Shown piece by piece: positions 48,272 to 56,231 of a DNA stretch of 64,000 nucleotides; within the stretch, counting starts at the first letter, position 1; each line of letters begins with the position of its first letter. A model generated the notes under the pieces. The model was not told the DNA's origin. It saw only the letters and a list, made by a program, of their open reading frames with translations, and searched no databases. The DNA is taken from NCBI RefSeq assembly GCF_900109325.1, contig NZ_FNZU01000012.1, positions 31,005-95,004 of the forward strand, in the 5' to 3' direction. The translations under genes and the position numbers were made by a program. The DNA comes from Alkalibacterium pelagium (GTDB lineage: Bacteria > Bacillota > Bacilli > Lactobacillales > Carnobacteriaceae_A).

Positions 48272-48324
48272 CATGTCGAATAATTGAATGACCTTATCGT
48301 GTAAAAATACAATAGTTTCACAGG

Positions 48325-48369
48325 AAAGGAAGAAATGGAATAATTTAAAAAACCATCTCTTCCTTTTTT
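48325..48369 (+). terminator. Terminator after copB
   Basis: AAAGGAAGAAATGG pairs with CCATCTCTTCCTTT and is followed by TTT. Confidence 0.75.
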
Positions 48370-48390
48370 AGTTTATAAGGAGGAAAAATT

Positions 48391-49011
48391 ATGAGGCTGG
48401 TCCTTTTAGGGTTACCCGGTGCTGGGAAAGGCACTCAAGCTAAAAGAATCGCAGAGAAGTACCACCTGACGGCTATTTCAACTGGTGGAATGTTACGAGA
48501 AGCAGCCAAGGAGAAAGATACATTCGGACTCAGAGTGCAAGAATATATGAATAAAGGAGAGCTAGTTCCAGATGAGTGGATAAACTCATTGGTTAAGAGT
48601 CGCTTACAAGAAAAAGATGTTGAAAATGGCTTTGTTCTGGATGGTTACCCACGTACCCTACAGCAAGCAAAAATGCTCGAAGCTTACCTACAAAGTCAGA
48701 ATCAGAATTTAGACGCTGTTTTCTTTTTAGATGTAAGTCAGGATACGTTAAGACATCGGTTAGCGCAACGAGGGAATCTTCGTTCAAAAGAAAAACAAGG
48801 AAATTCCCAAATCGAAGCAAAAAGGGAAAAAATTCGACTGGATGACAAACCAGAAGTGATTGAAAATAGGCTACACATTAATAAGGAATTAATGGAATCA
48901 CTTATTCACTTCTACAAGGAGCGAAATCTGCTTTACGTTATCAATGGTGAAGGGGATTTTGACAATGTGTTTGACAATATAAATGAGGGTTTATTGTCTG
49001 TAAACAAATAA
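48391..49011 (+). CDS. adk: Accessory adenylate kinase with a shortened LID domain
   Basis: A 206-residue kinase with P-loop LLGLPGAGKGTQA, AMP-binding TAISTGGMLREA and FVLDGYPRT, and the end DDKPEVIENRL. The LID that in Gram-positive Adk usually holds four zinc-binding cysteines is replaced by a short Cys-free stretch (RGNLRSKEKQGNSQ). It is almost certainly an extra copy beside a housekeeping adk. A zinc-free LID could keep the enzyme working when excess copper displaces zinc; that is inference. Confidence 0.85.
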   Translation: MRLVLLGLPGAGKGTQAKRIAEKYHLTAISTGGMLREAAKEKDTFGLRVQEYMNKGELVPDEWINSLVKSRLQEKDVENGFVLDGYPRTLQQAKMLEAYLQSQNQNLDAVFFLDVSQDTLRHRLAQRGNLRSKEKQGNSQIEAKREKIRLDDKPEVIENRLHINKELMESLIHFYKERNLLYVINGEGDFDNVFDNINEGLLSVNK

Positions 49012-49082
49012 CTACACAAATTGAACTTAAATTATGTGATTTAAAACAATTAACTAATGTAAGCTATGAAGGAGATTGAAGA

Positions 49083-49916
49083 ATGAATGTTTTACTTAGT
49101 GTAATCGATCCAGTTGCTATTTCAATTGGCCCGATAAAAATTTATTGGTACGGAATTATTATTGCTCTAGCGATGCTGATCGGCATTTCATTAGCTACAA
49201 AGGAAGCTCAAAAACTGGGACTTGAAAAAGATACCATGGTAGATATGGCATTATGGGCCATACCAATTGGCTTTATCGGGGCCCGACTTTATTACGTTTT
49301 ATTCAAATGGGACTACTATATACAGAATCCGAGTGAAATCATCGCAATCTGGAATGGTGGAATTGCCATTTATGGGGGGCTAATTGCGGGTGGTCTCGCA
49401 GTATACTGGTTTGCAAGAAGAAAGAAAATGACGCTAACTCTTTTACTAGACATACTTGCACCTAGTGTCCTCCTAGCTCAATCGATTGGTCGCTGGGGAA
49501 ATTTCATCAATCAAGAGGCCCACGGTGGAGCAGTGAGTCGCCAATTTTTAGAAACTCTTTATTTACCAGAGTTTATTATTGAACAGATGAACATCAACGG
49601 TACCTATTACCACCCGACATTTTTGTATGAATCGTTATGGAGTTTATTAGGTTTTATCCTTCTTATTATCCTAAGGAATCAGAAAGGCCTATTACGTCGA
49701 GGAGAAGTTGCTCTTAGTTATGTCATCTGGTATTCATTTGGACGTTTTTTTATAGAAGGCATGCGCACCGATAGTTTGTGGATTGGGGATATTATGCGAG
49801 CTTCCCAAGTGCTATCACTCGTGCTGTTTATTAGCGCAATCGTGCTCTGGATTTATCGTCGGAGAGCCTATCCTACAAAACCTTATTATTCGGAAGGTTT
49901 AATTGCGTCTAGATAA
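49083..49916 (+). CDS. lgt: Accessory prolipoprotein diacylglyceryl transferase Lgt
   Basis: A 277-residue membrane enzyme with about seven helices: IKIYWYGIIIALAMLIG, GARLYYVLF, IWNGGIAIYGGLIAGGLA, the signature SIGRWGNFINQEAHGG with the essential Arg/Asn, HPTFLYESLW and FGRFFIEGMRTDSL. It attaches diacylglycerol to lipoprotein Cys residues. AAGGAGATTGAAG precedes ATG 49083. Core genomes already carry one lgt, so this is likely an island copy that alters lipoprotein maturation under copper stress (inference). Confidence 0.9.
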   Translation: MNVLLSVIDPVAISIGPIKIYWYGIIIALAMLIGISLATKEAQKLGLEKDTMVDMALWAIPIGFIGARLYYVLFKWDYYIQNPSEIIAIWNGGIAIYGGLIAGGLAVYWFARRKKMTLTLLLDILAPSVLLAQSIGRWGNFINQEAHGGAVSRQFLETLYLPEFIIEQMNINGTYYHPTFLYESLWSLLGFILLIILRNQKGLLRRGEVALSYVIWYSFGRFFIEGMRTDSLWIGDIMRASQVLSLVLFISAIVLWIYRRRAYPTKPYYSEGLIASR

Positions 49917-49960
49917 TCAGAAAGCAACATATTTTTTTATGATTAAGGAGGAGATAACAG

Positions 49961-50017
49961 TTGGGTGATTGTTTTAATTTGTTGACCCAACTTGGAATAA
50001 GTTCATTTCTTGGTTGA
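49961..50017 (+). CDS. Possible 18-residue ORF, probably remnant
   Basis: TTG 49961 follows a perfect AAGGAGGAG at seven bases and the frame ends at TGA 50015. The peptide (MGDCFNLLTQLGISSFLG) matches nothing I know. It may be the start of a decayed gene in the 265-bp gap between lgt and the oxidase. Confidence 0.2.
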   Translation: MGDCFNLLTQLGISSFLG

Positions 50018-50058
50018 CGCTGCTTACTGATGAGTATAAAATAACTATGTGATAAATA

Positions 50059-50074
50059 ATTTACACTTGTAAAC
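50059..50074. promoter_or_regulatory. Perfect cop box upstream of the multicopper oxidase
   Basis: ATTTAC-ACTT-GTAAAC contains TACACTTGTA, a perfect match to the CopY core TACANNTGTA. It is about 110 bp before the oxidase start, so the oxidase should belong to the CopY regulon. Confidence 0.8.
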
Positions 50075-50181
50075 GACTGTTAGGGGTTACTTTTAAGTTG
50101 ATAGAAGTATAAAGAGTATTGTCTTAACCTTCTGACAGAACCCATGAAAATAGAATTCTCGTGGAGAGAAGGATAATTTAT

Positions 50182-51693
50182 ATGAATAAAAAACGCTTGG
50201 CTCCATTATTGTTTTTCTTGGGAATCGCCTTGCTTGTGCTCGTTTTTCTTTTTTTTATGTTCTTCCCGCTTAACTTCGGTCCCTCTTTTGACCTTAATGA
50301 CAATCCAATGGGAAATATGATGGGCGGCAGAAACGGCATGAATAGGGAAACAAACACAGTAGAATTAAAGGCACCCGAGCAGCCGTCTAGCAAATTACAC
50401 TTACCCACTCTCCTTAAGAGCGATTATGAGACCGATACGGAAGTTTCCTATACCGTAGTAGCCGATGAAGGTCAGACTTCCTTCCGTGAAGGACCACTCA
50501 CAGAGACGTACGGATATAATGGTTCTTATTTGGGGCCTGTTTTACAAGTGCGAAGAGGTCAGCAGGTTCATATCAATCTTCAAAATAAATTGGAAGAGGA
50601 GACCACTTTTCACTGGCATGGACTGAAGATCCCTTCTGATGTAGATGGAGGCCCTCACCATGCGATTGAAGCAGAAGGTAGAGCAGAGGTAGATTTTACA
50701 GTGGATCAGGAAGCGGCGACCCTTTGGTTCCATTCGCATGCACACCAAAAATCTGCTGAACAGGTCTATAATGGTCTCTCTGGATTGATTTTTGTGGAAG
50801 ATGAGCATTCGGACTCTTTGGATCTCCCGAAAGAGTATGGAGTCAATGACTTTCCCCTCATTCTACAAGAACGATTTTTTGATGAGGATAACCAGTTTAA
50901 TTATGATACGGTCTATAATTTTGATGGGACCACGGGAGACACCCCATTGGTAAATGGGACGATTCGTCCCTATATCGAAGTAGGACAGGAATGGGTTCGC
51001 TTGCGTGTCGTCAATGGTTCCAATGCTCGAAACTATCAATTGCGTCTTTCTGATGAATCTTTCTTTTACCAGATCGCTACAGATGGCGGTTTCCTAGAAA
51101 CACCTGTAGAAAGAAAAGAGTTCCCTCTCTCACCGGGGGAACGGGCAGAAATTGTAGTGGACATGAGTAAGTATAAAGTGGGAGAGGAAGTTTCCCTTGT
51201 TGACATCTCGACAACAGAAATCCTAGCACTTCAAATAACAGGAGATAAGTCAGGAAGTCTTAAGCCTTTACCAGAAAAACTCAATGATTTACCGCCAGTG
51301 GAAGCTGACTCCTTACCAGATCGACAAATTGAGATGAGTGGAATGGGACACAAGGTGACATTAAACGGAAGAAAATTTTATTTGGAACGCATTGACTTTA
51401 CCGTTGAACAAGGTAAAAAGGAAGTCTGGGACATTGCAGTGCCGAATACCTCTATGATGATGGGGGACATGCCCCACCCATTTCATGTCCACGGTGTCCA
51501 ATTTCGTATACTTTCTCGGAACGGAAGTCCTCCAGAAGCTTATGAAGCGGGGTGGAAGGATACTATCCTCGTTCCGCCTGGCGAAGCTATCAAAATCGAA
51601 ATTGAATTCTCTCAACCAGGAATTTTTATGATGCACTGTCATATCTTGGAACATGAAGACAATGGAATGATGGGGCAGATATTAGTGGAGTAA
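50182..51693 (+). CDS. Membrane-anchored multicopper oxidase (CueO/CotA-like)
   Basis: A 503-residue three-cupredoxin-domain oxidase. A hydrophobic N-terminal segment (about residues 6-30) exports and anchors it. Copper ligands are in TFHWHGLKIP, WFHSHAHQKS, HPFHVHGVQF and HCHILEHEDNGMMGQ. Two Met-rich stretches (DNPMGNMMGGRNGMN near residue 45 and NTSMMMGDMPH) are typical of cuprous oxidases, which oxidise Cu(I) to less toxic Cu(II). ATG 50182 follows AGAAGGA. It is the last gene of the copper island. Confidence 0.92.
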   Translation: MNKKRLAPLLFFLGIALLVLVFLFFMFFPLNFGPSFDLNDNPMGNMMGGRNGMNRETNTVELKAPEQPSSKLHLPTLLKSDYETDTEVSYTVVADEGQTSFREGPLTETYGYNGSYLGPVLQVRRGQQVHINLQNKLEEETTFHWHGLKIPSDVDGGPHHAIEAEGRAEVDFTVDQEAATLWFHSHAHQKSAEQVYNGLSGLIFVEDEHSDSLDLPKEYGVNDFPLILQERFFDEDNQFNYDTVYNFDGTTGDTPLVNGTIRPYIEVGQEWVRLRVVNGSNARNYQLRLSDESFFYQIATDGGFLETPVERKEFPLSPGERAEIVVDMSKYKVGEEVSLVDISTTEILALQITGDKSGSLKPLPEKLNDLPPVEADSLPDRQIEMSGMGHKVTLNGRKFYLERIDFTVEQGKKEVWDIAVPNTSMMMGDMPHPFHVHGVQFRILSRNGSPPEAYEAGWKDTILVPPGEAIKIEIEFSQPGIFMMHCHILEHEDNGMMGQILVE

Positions 51694-51808
51694 CGATGTT
51701 CTGTTCAGATACTACGATAAGTTTTAGTTTCAATAATGGATTTAAGTAAACGTTCTCAAACCAAAGATTTAAAAAGTAAATAAAAAAAGTCGGGAATAAC
51801 TTTAACTT

Positions 51809-51913
51809 CATAAAACATAGGCGTATGCGTGAAAATTTAGTACAAACCATTACTATATAACTATAAACATTGACGCGAAGGGGCTTGGATGAGCCCCTTC
51901 AACTCCATTATAG
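51809..51913 (+). repeat. att module, copy B
   Basis: Repeats the block at 42089 (CATAAAACATAGGCGTATGC... to ACTATATAACTATAAAC) and ends in CCCCTTCAACTCCATTATAG, one base longer than the ssrA core. GAAGGGGC and GCCCCTTC form an inverted repeat over the core, like the T-stem of tmRNA. Confidence 0.85.
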
Positions 51914-51919
51914 CTTTAC

Positions 51920-51964
51920 TAAGGTTTCCTAACAGCTTCTAAACGCTGGTAGGAAGCCTTTTTT
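51920..51964 (+). terminator. Terminator following att copy B
   Basis: AAGGTTTCCTAACAGC pairs with GCTGGTAGGAAGCCTT around TTCTAAAC and is followed by TTTT. As at the other two att copies, it lies about 10 bp after the core. Confidence 0.88.
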
Positions 51965-52064
51965 AATTTCTGAACTTTTCTTTCAACTGCTATAAACCAT
52001 TACTACTGGAAAAAGGGTAATGGTTTTATTTTTAGTGATAATTTTTATATACAGATGAATTAAG

Positions 52065-52469
52065 TCAACCATTAATCTCATATTCACTACAGGTTATCTC
52101 AATCGTATTATTCATTGGATCTAAGACTGGAAAACTCCAGTAACCAACCCATTGTGGCACGCTATGGTATGTCTTGACCCTTTCCTTTTGCAATCTAGCA
52201 ATGACTTGATTGTACTCATTCGATTCAAATGCTATTGACCAACTCGTCCTAGGTGCCACCCCACCTTTCCATCCAGGTTGGATGGAAAACAAAGGAGAAG
52301 CTTTCTTAAAGTCTTTGTGGTATTGAATGGATAACTGATGGTTGTTTATATTAAAAGCAATATCGTCTTCTTCATCCCATATAAGCTCTAATGCTAATAT
52401 TTCTGAATAAAATTTTTTCGTCTCACACATATTATTTGTGAATAGATACGTAAATCCTAGATTAGCCAT
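52065..52469 (-). CDS. VOC-superfamily (glyoxalase/bleomycin-resistance-like) protein
   Basis: A 134-residue protein with the two-module beta-alpha-beta pattern of the vicinal oxygen chelate fold: GFTYLFTNNMCETKKFYSEILALELIWDEED, then WSIAFESNEYNQVIARL and YWSFPVLDPMNNTIEITCSE with the metal-ligand Glu in the last strand. GGGAGAAGGGAA precedes ATG 52469. Function could be a metalloenzyme or drug-binding protein; no substrate can be given. Confidence 0.75.
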   Translation of the reverse strand: MANLGFTYLFTNNMCETKKFYSEILALELIWDEEDDIAFNINNHQLSIQYHKDFKKASPLFSIQPGWKGGVAPRTSWSIAFESNEYNQVIARLQKERVKTYHSVPQWVGYWSFPVLDPMNNTIEITCSEYEING

Positions 52470-52571
52470 TTTATATTCCCTTCTCCCTTTTTATGAACTA
52501 CTTAATATTTATATAAAATATCGGAGACTTAATCACGTAACAATAATTGAGCTTTCTTTTAACTATTATTA

Positions 52572-53177
52572 TTAGTTCTCCATAAACTTCGCAAATTTAT
52601 CTGCTGTATCTTTCTTTTCTTCTTTTTTAACGTGAGCATAGATATTCATCGTTGTTTGGATATCTGTGTGTCCTAGGCGAGCCTGAACATCTTTTATTGA
52701 AGCTCCCATAGAGAAGAGGATACTACTATGCGTGTGTCGTAACCCATGAACTGTAATTTGTTTGAGTCCATTACGCTTTTGTACATTTCTCATACGGTCA
52801 TTTGGTACATTAATCGAATAGAAGTTATTTCTCGTATTCGCAAAAACATGCTGATCGGGTGTATTGGTATTAAATCCAAGTTTCAGCATGAATTGAGCCT
52901 GATACATCTTCCACAGCTTTAAAAGCTTCATAGAGTCATAATCCATATCAATCACTCTTCGACCGTTCACCGTCTTCGTAGGTTGCATGATAATCTTATT
53001 ATTTAAGCCCCTAGTAAGTGTTTTACTAATGTTGAGTATAGATGTATCAAAATCAATATCCGACCATTTAAGAGCTAGTATTTCTGATTTTCGAGCACCG
53101 CTGTACGATAATATCCTAAAGTACGTATATCCGTTTACATCTAAATTTTCAACCATTGTATCTTTAGTTATATTCAA
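52572..53177 (-). CDS. Tyrosine recombinase/integrase, N-terminally truncated
   Basis: About 201 residues covering the catalytic domain only: SGARKSEILALKWSDIDF (first Arg), KTVNGRR (Lys), HGLRHTHSSILFSMGAS (His-x-x-Arg), LGHTDIQTTMNIYAHV (His and nucleophile Tyr). Upstream of the ATG the frame is soon closed and the DNA-arm and core-binding domains (about 180 residues) are absent. Phage-type integrases of this kind insert at tRNA or ssrA 3' ends, which fits the att repeats, but this copy is probably inactive. Confidence 0.85.
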   Translation of the reverse strand: MNITKDTMVENLDVNGYTYFRILSYSGARKSEILALKWSDIDFDTSILNISKTLTRGLNNKIIMQPTKTVNGRRVIDMDYDSMKLLKLWKMYQAQFMLKLGFNTNTPDQHVFANTRNNFYSINVPNDRMRNVQKRNGLKQITVHGLRHTHSSILFSMGASIKDVQARLGHTDIQTTMNIYAHVKKEEKKDTADKFAKFMEN

Positions 53178-53323
53178 ATTTAAATTTTGTTTTAGAACGG
53201 TGTCTATACATTCAAAGTATTTCTAAGAATAACACAGTTTATTGATACGCATCAATTATTACAGCGGTTATCTCTTGTAGACTGTAGATGTAACAAAAAT
53301 ACAAATGCGGAGGATTTATAGAA

Positions 53324-53635
53324 ATGGACAAAAATATAGCAAATGACATAAATAGAAAATTAAATTTTTTACTGGAAGACCATGGTGTAACATTTGATGA
53401 TTCTGATATGGCTTTAGACTCTTTAGATACTTTTCATGAAAAAGCGGACGCTCTGTTAGTCGCACATAACTGTGAGATACCAGAAGTAGAGCATGATATT
53501 GCTGGCTTGCAGCCGAAATTAAAGATGCTGATACAGGGACATGGAGCAGAATTTGATGATTCGAATTTAGATCCCAATAGTATAGATACCGTCATTCAAA
53601 AACTTGATGTTCTCCAAGATGAACATGGTGCATAA
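53324..53635 (+). CDS. Unknown 103-residue protein made of two repeats
   Basis: The sequence is an internal duplication: RKLNFLLEDHGVTFDDSDMA (residues 10-29) matches PKLKMLIQGHGAEFDDSNLD (about 63-82), each followed by a DSLDT/NSIDT helix and a final His-rich LLVAHN/LQDEHG. Each unit has Gly-x-x-Phe-Asp-Asp-Ser. It is acidic, with no signal peptide or Cys except one. GCGGAGGATT precedes ATG 53324. A terminator follows. No family recognised; the repeated Asp/His pattern could bind metal (inference). Confidence 0.7.
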   Translation: MDKNIANDINRKLNFLLEDHGVTFDDSDMALDSLDTFHEKADALLVAHNCEIPEVEHDIAGLQPKLKMLIQGHGAEFDDSNLDPNSIDTVIQKLDVLQDEHGA

Positions 53636-53645
53636 AAGAAATAGA

Positions 53646-53674
53646 ATCGCTATCTTAAGGGATAGCGGTTTTTA
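53646..53674 (+). terminator. Terminator after the two-repeat protein
   Basis: CGCTATC and GATAGCG form a 7-bp stem with loop TTAAGG, followed by GTTTTTATT. Confidence 0.85.
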
Positions 53675-53701
53675 TTCGAATGTTTAAATGAATGAAAAAG
53701 C

Positions 53702-53743
53702 TTGATATAAATCAATTCATAAATGAACCATTGGGTTTATACT
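53702..53743 (+). promoter_or_regulatory. FNR/CRP-type class II promoter 1
   Basis: TTGAT-ATAA-ATCAA (53702-53715) is a perfect FNR-type box; TATACT (53738-53743) is the -10. The box centre is 29.5 bp before the first -10 base, which puts it at about -41.5 from the expected start. It serves the HMA gene at 53802. Confidence 0.85.
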
Positions 53744-53801
53744 AACTGTGTAATCAAAAAACTTCAGAGTAATGACTTAAAAAAGATGAAGGAGAGAGAA
53801 G

Positions 53802-54014
53802 ATGACGACGATAACGTTTCAATTAGAAAAATTGACCTGTCCATCTTGTATGCAAAAAATCACAGATAGTGTAAATGAATTAACGGGAATAGAAAAAATA
53901 AAAATTTTATTTGATAGAAGCAAAGCAAGAGTAGTATTTGAAGACAATAAAATATCAGAAGAAGAAATTCTTCATAAGATTGAAGAGATTGGATATTCAG
54001 CAAATAAAATATAA
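53802..54014 (+). CDS. Small HMA-domain metallochaperone 1
   Basis: A 70-residue single HMA domain: FQLEKLTCPSCMQKITDSVNEL with the CxxC site, a middle strand (KIKILFDRSKARVVFE) and ISEEEILHKIEEIGYSANK. The loop is LTCPSC rather than GMTCxxC, which is shared with the HMA protein at 56296. AAGGAGAGAG precedes ATG 53802. It has its own FNR-box promoter and precedes the ATPase gene. Confidence 0.85.
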   Translation: MTTITFQLEKLTCPSCMQKITDSVNELTGIEKIKILFDRSKARVVFEDNKISEEEILHKIEEIGYSANKI

Positions 54015-54027
54015 TAACGGATGAAAG

Positions 54028-54069
54028 TTGATTGGGGTCAATTTTAAATGAAAAAGCGCAGGGTATACT
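54028..54069 (+). promoter_or_regulatory. FNR/CRP-type class II promoter 2
   Basis: TTGAT-TGGG-GTCAA (54028-54041; one mismatch) and TATACT (54064-54069) have exactly the same 29.5-bp offset as promoter 1. It serves the P-type ATPase at 54104. Confidence 0.8.
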
Positions 54070-54103
54070 GTAGTCAACAAGTACAAACTAGGAGGAGAAA
54101 GAA

Positions 54104-55999
54104 ATGGGTTTTCAGCAAAAAATATTAAGCAGTAAAAATAAAATCACACTTATCTCAGGAATTTTAATCGTTATAGGATTTATTGAACACTTTGGTTTTG
54201 GAAACACACAAGTTTTTAATATCGCATTCATTATCGCATCTATTTTAGGGGTGGCACCAATCGCCATTCAAGCTTTTGGGGCTTTAAAGGTAAAAGTAAT
54301 TTCAATTGATGTGTTAGTAACCATCGCAGTAATCGGTGCTTTCCTCATTCAAAACTATGAAGAGTCAGCTATCGTAACGTTCTTATTCTTATTCGGTAGC
54401 TGGTTAGAGGCTCGCACATTGAACTCTACTCGTTCAGCGATTAAAGAATTGACAGAAATGGCACCAGAAGTAGCTTTTAAACAAATGGAAAATGGTGAAT
54501 TTGAAGAAGTTGATGTATGGGATGTTGACGAAGGCGATATCCTACAAGTCCGTACAGGTGGAAAAGTTCCAGTTGATGGAACGGTTGTTATTGGTGAAGG
54601 TCACATTAACGAAGCATCAATCACTGGTGAAGCGGATCCGGTTCGAAAAGAAACAGATTCAGAAGTCTTCGCAGGTACAATTTTAGAAAATGGAACCCTA
54701 CAAATTCGTGCAGATCGTGTAGGAGAAGATACAACTTTCGGTAAAATTATTGAGCTTGTTGAAGAAGCTCAAGATTCAAAATCAGAAGCTGAACGCTTTA
54801 TTGACCAGTTCTCACAGTGGTATACACCAACCGTCTTAGTCTTAGCGTTTATCGTGTGGATTTTTAGTCAAAATGTCGAGTTGGCCATTACAATACTAGT
54901 ACTCGGATGCCCAGGTGCATTAGTCATTGGAGTACCTGTTTCTAACGTAGCTGGTATCGGAAATGGTGCAAAAAATGGTGTATTATTAAAAGGTTCAGAA
55001 GTAATTCAAGACTTTAGTAAAGTTGATACGATTCTATTTGATAAAACAGGAACTCTAACTGTAGGTAACCCAGAAGTTGCCGAATTTAAAACCTATGGGG
55101 ATGCAGATCAAGCACTAAGCTATCTGGCAAGTGTCGAGAATGAATCGGATCACCCACTCGCAAAAGCGGTTCTTTCACAGTTAGGCGATATTGAAATGTA
55201 TCCAGTAGATGAAACAAACGTTGTAAAAGGTGGAGGAATCGTCGCAGAAGTCGATGGCCACCGCGTTGCAATAGGAAACGTAGCTTTAATGGAAAAAGAA
55301 AATATCCAATTAACAAAAGAAGCTCGTGAAGATTTTGAAGTCTACGAAAAACGTGGAAACTCATTAGTTATTACAGCAGTCGATGGTGAGTTGAAAGCTC
55401 TAATGGGGATTCGTGACCAAATTCGCCCAGGGATTAAACAAGATTTACAAGCGATGAAAGCTTTAGGTGTTAAGAACTTAATCGTACTATCAGGAGATAA
55501 CCAAGGTACTGTTGATTTAGTCGCTGAAGAATTAGGATTAACAGAAGCCCATGGAAACTTACTGCCAGAAGATAAGGCAGACTACCTTAAAGAACTCCAA
55601 GCTCAGGGTCAAATTGTCGCATTCGTTGGTGATGGAGTAAACGATAGTCCTTCATTAGCCCTTGCGGATATTGGAATCGCAATGGGTAGCGGAACAGACG
55701 TCGCTATTGAAACTTCTGATGTCGTTTTAATGAACTCAAATATGAGCCGCTTGCCTCACGCTTTAGGCTTAACTAAAGCAACCGCCAATAATATGAAACA
55801 AAATATTGTCATTGCAGTAGGTACTGTACTTGTTCTTCTAGCAGCCGTTTTCTTCTCAGACTGGATGAACATGTCAATCGGTATGTTAGTACACGAAGGA
55901 AGTATCTTAGTCGTTATCTTAAACGGTATGAGACTATTGCGCTACAGACTCAAAGGAACTGATGTAGAAACGGCGAACGCAAAAGAGGTTTATGCATAA
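54104..55999 (+). CDS. Heavy-metal P1B-type ATPase with an unusual CPG membrane motif
   Basis: A 631-residue metal pump without N-terminal HMA domains. Actuator TGEA is at 174-177, the membrane motif is GCPGALVIGVPVS (Cys269-Pro-Gly271), the phosphorylation site DKTGTLTVG begins at Asp313, then SDHPLAKA and GDGVNDSPSL. The last helices contain HEGSILVVILNGMRLL, like the HEGS signature of P1B-4 pumps. CPG instead of CPC, CPH or SPC leaves metal specificity open. GGAGGAG precedes ATG 54104. Separate HMA proteins on both sides may replace the missing N-terminal domains. Confidence 0.88.
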   Translation: MGFQQKILSSKNKITLISGILIVIGFIEHFGFGNTQVFNIAFIIASILGVAPIAIQAFGALKVKVISIDVLVTIAVIGAFLIQNYEESAIVTFLFLFGSWLEARTLNSTRSAIKELTEMAPEVAFKQMENGEFEEVDVWDVDEGDILQVRTGGKVPVDGTVVIGEGHINEASITGEADPVRKETDSEVFAGTILENGTLQIRADRVGEDTTFGKIIELVEEAQDSKSEAERFIDQFSQWYTPTVLVLAFIVWIFSQNVELAITILVLGCPGALVIGVPVSNVAGIGNGAKNGVLLKGSEVIQDFSKVDTILFDKTGTLTVGNPEVAEFKTYGDADQALSYLASVENESDHPLAKAVLSQLGDIEMYPVDETNVVKGGGIVAEVDGHRVAIGNVALMEKENIQLTKEAREDFEVYEKRGNSLVITAVDGELKALMGIRDQIRPGIKQDLQAMKALGVKNLIVLSGDNQGTVDLVAEELGLTEAHGNLLPEDKADYLKELQAQGQIVAFVGDGVNDSPSLALADIGIAMGSGTDVAIETSDVVLMNSNMSRLPHALGLTKATANNMKQNIVIAVGTVLVLLAAVFFSDWMNMSIGMLVHEGSILVVILNGMRLLRYRLKGTDVETANAKEVYA

Positions 56000-56093
56000 A
56001 AAATACAATAAAAACTAAATAGATTACGGTAGAATTTCCAATATAATATAGTCGAACAAATTTCAGAAACAATTAGGAGATTAATACTAATTC

Positions 56094-56135
56094 TTGATCT
56101 ACATCAATTCAATCTATCTAGTCTTCGATTAGAAT
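56094..56135 (+). promoter_or_regulatory. FNR/CRP-type class II promoter 3
   Basis: TTGAT-CTAC-ATCAA (56094-56107, perfect) with TAGAAT (56130-56135) at the same 29.5-bp offset. It lies in the 296-bp gap before the second HMA gene, upstream of another such promoter. Confidence 0.75.
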
Positions 56136-56189
56136 AGATGCATAAGAGGCAAGAAATGAAAATATTGAAATACAAAATACCTCGTTAAA

Positions 56190-56231
56190 TTGATGTAGAT
56201 CAAGATTAAAAGCTTGAATAGCTGATATACT
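56190..56231 (+). promoter_or_regulatory. FNR/CRP-type class II promoter 4
   Basis: TTGAT-GTAG-ATCAA (56190-56203, perfect) with TATACT (56226-56231), again at 29.5 bp. It directly serves the HMA-dps transcription unit. Confidence 0.85.

Noticed and set aside
53702..56231. FNR-type boxes as simple AT-rich chance dyads
   Set aside because: Three perfect 10-base matches and identical 29.5-bp offsets to -10 hexamers in four cases make chance a poor explanation.
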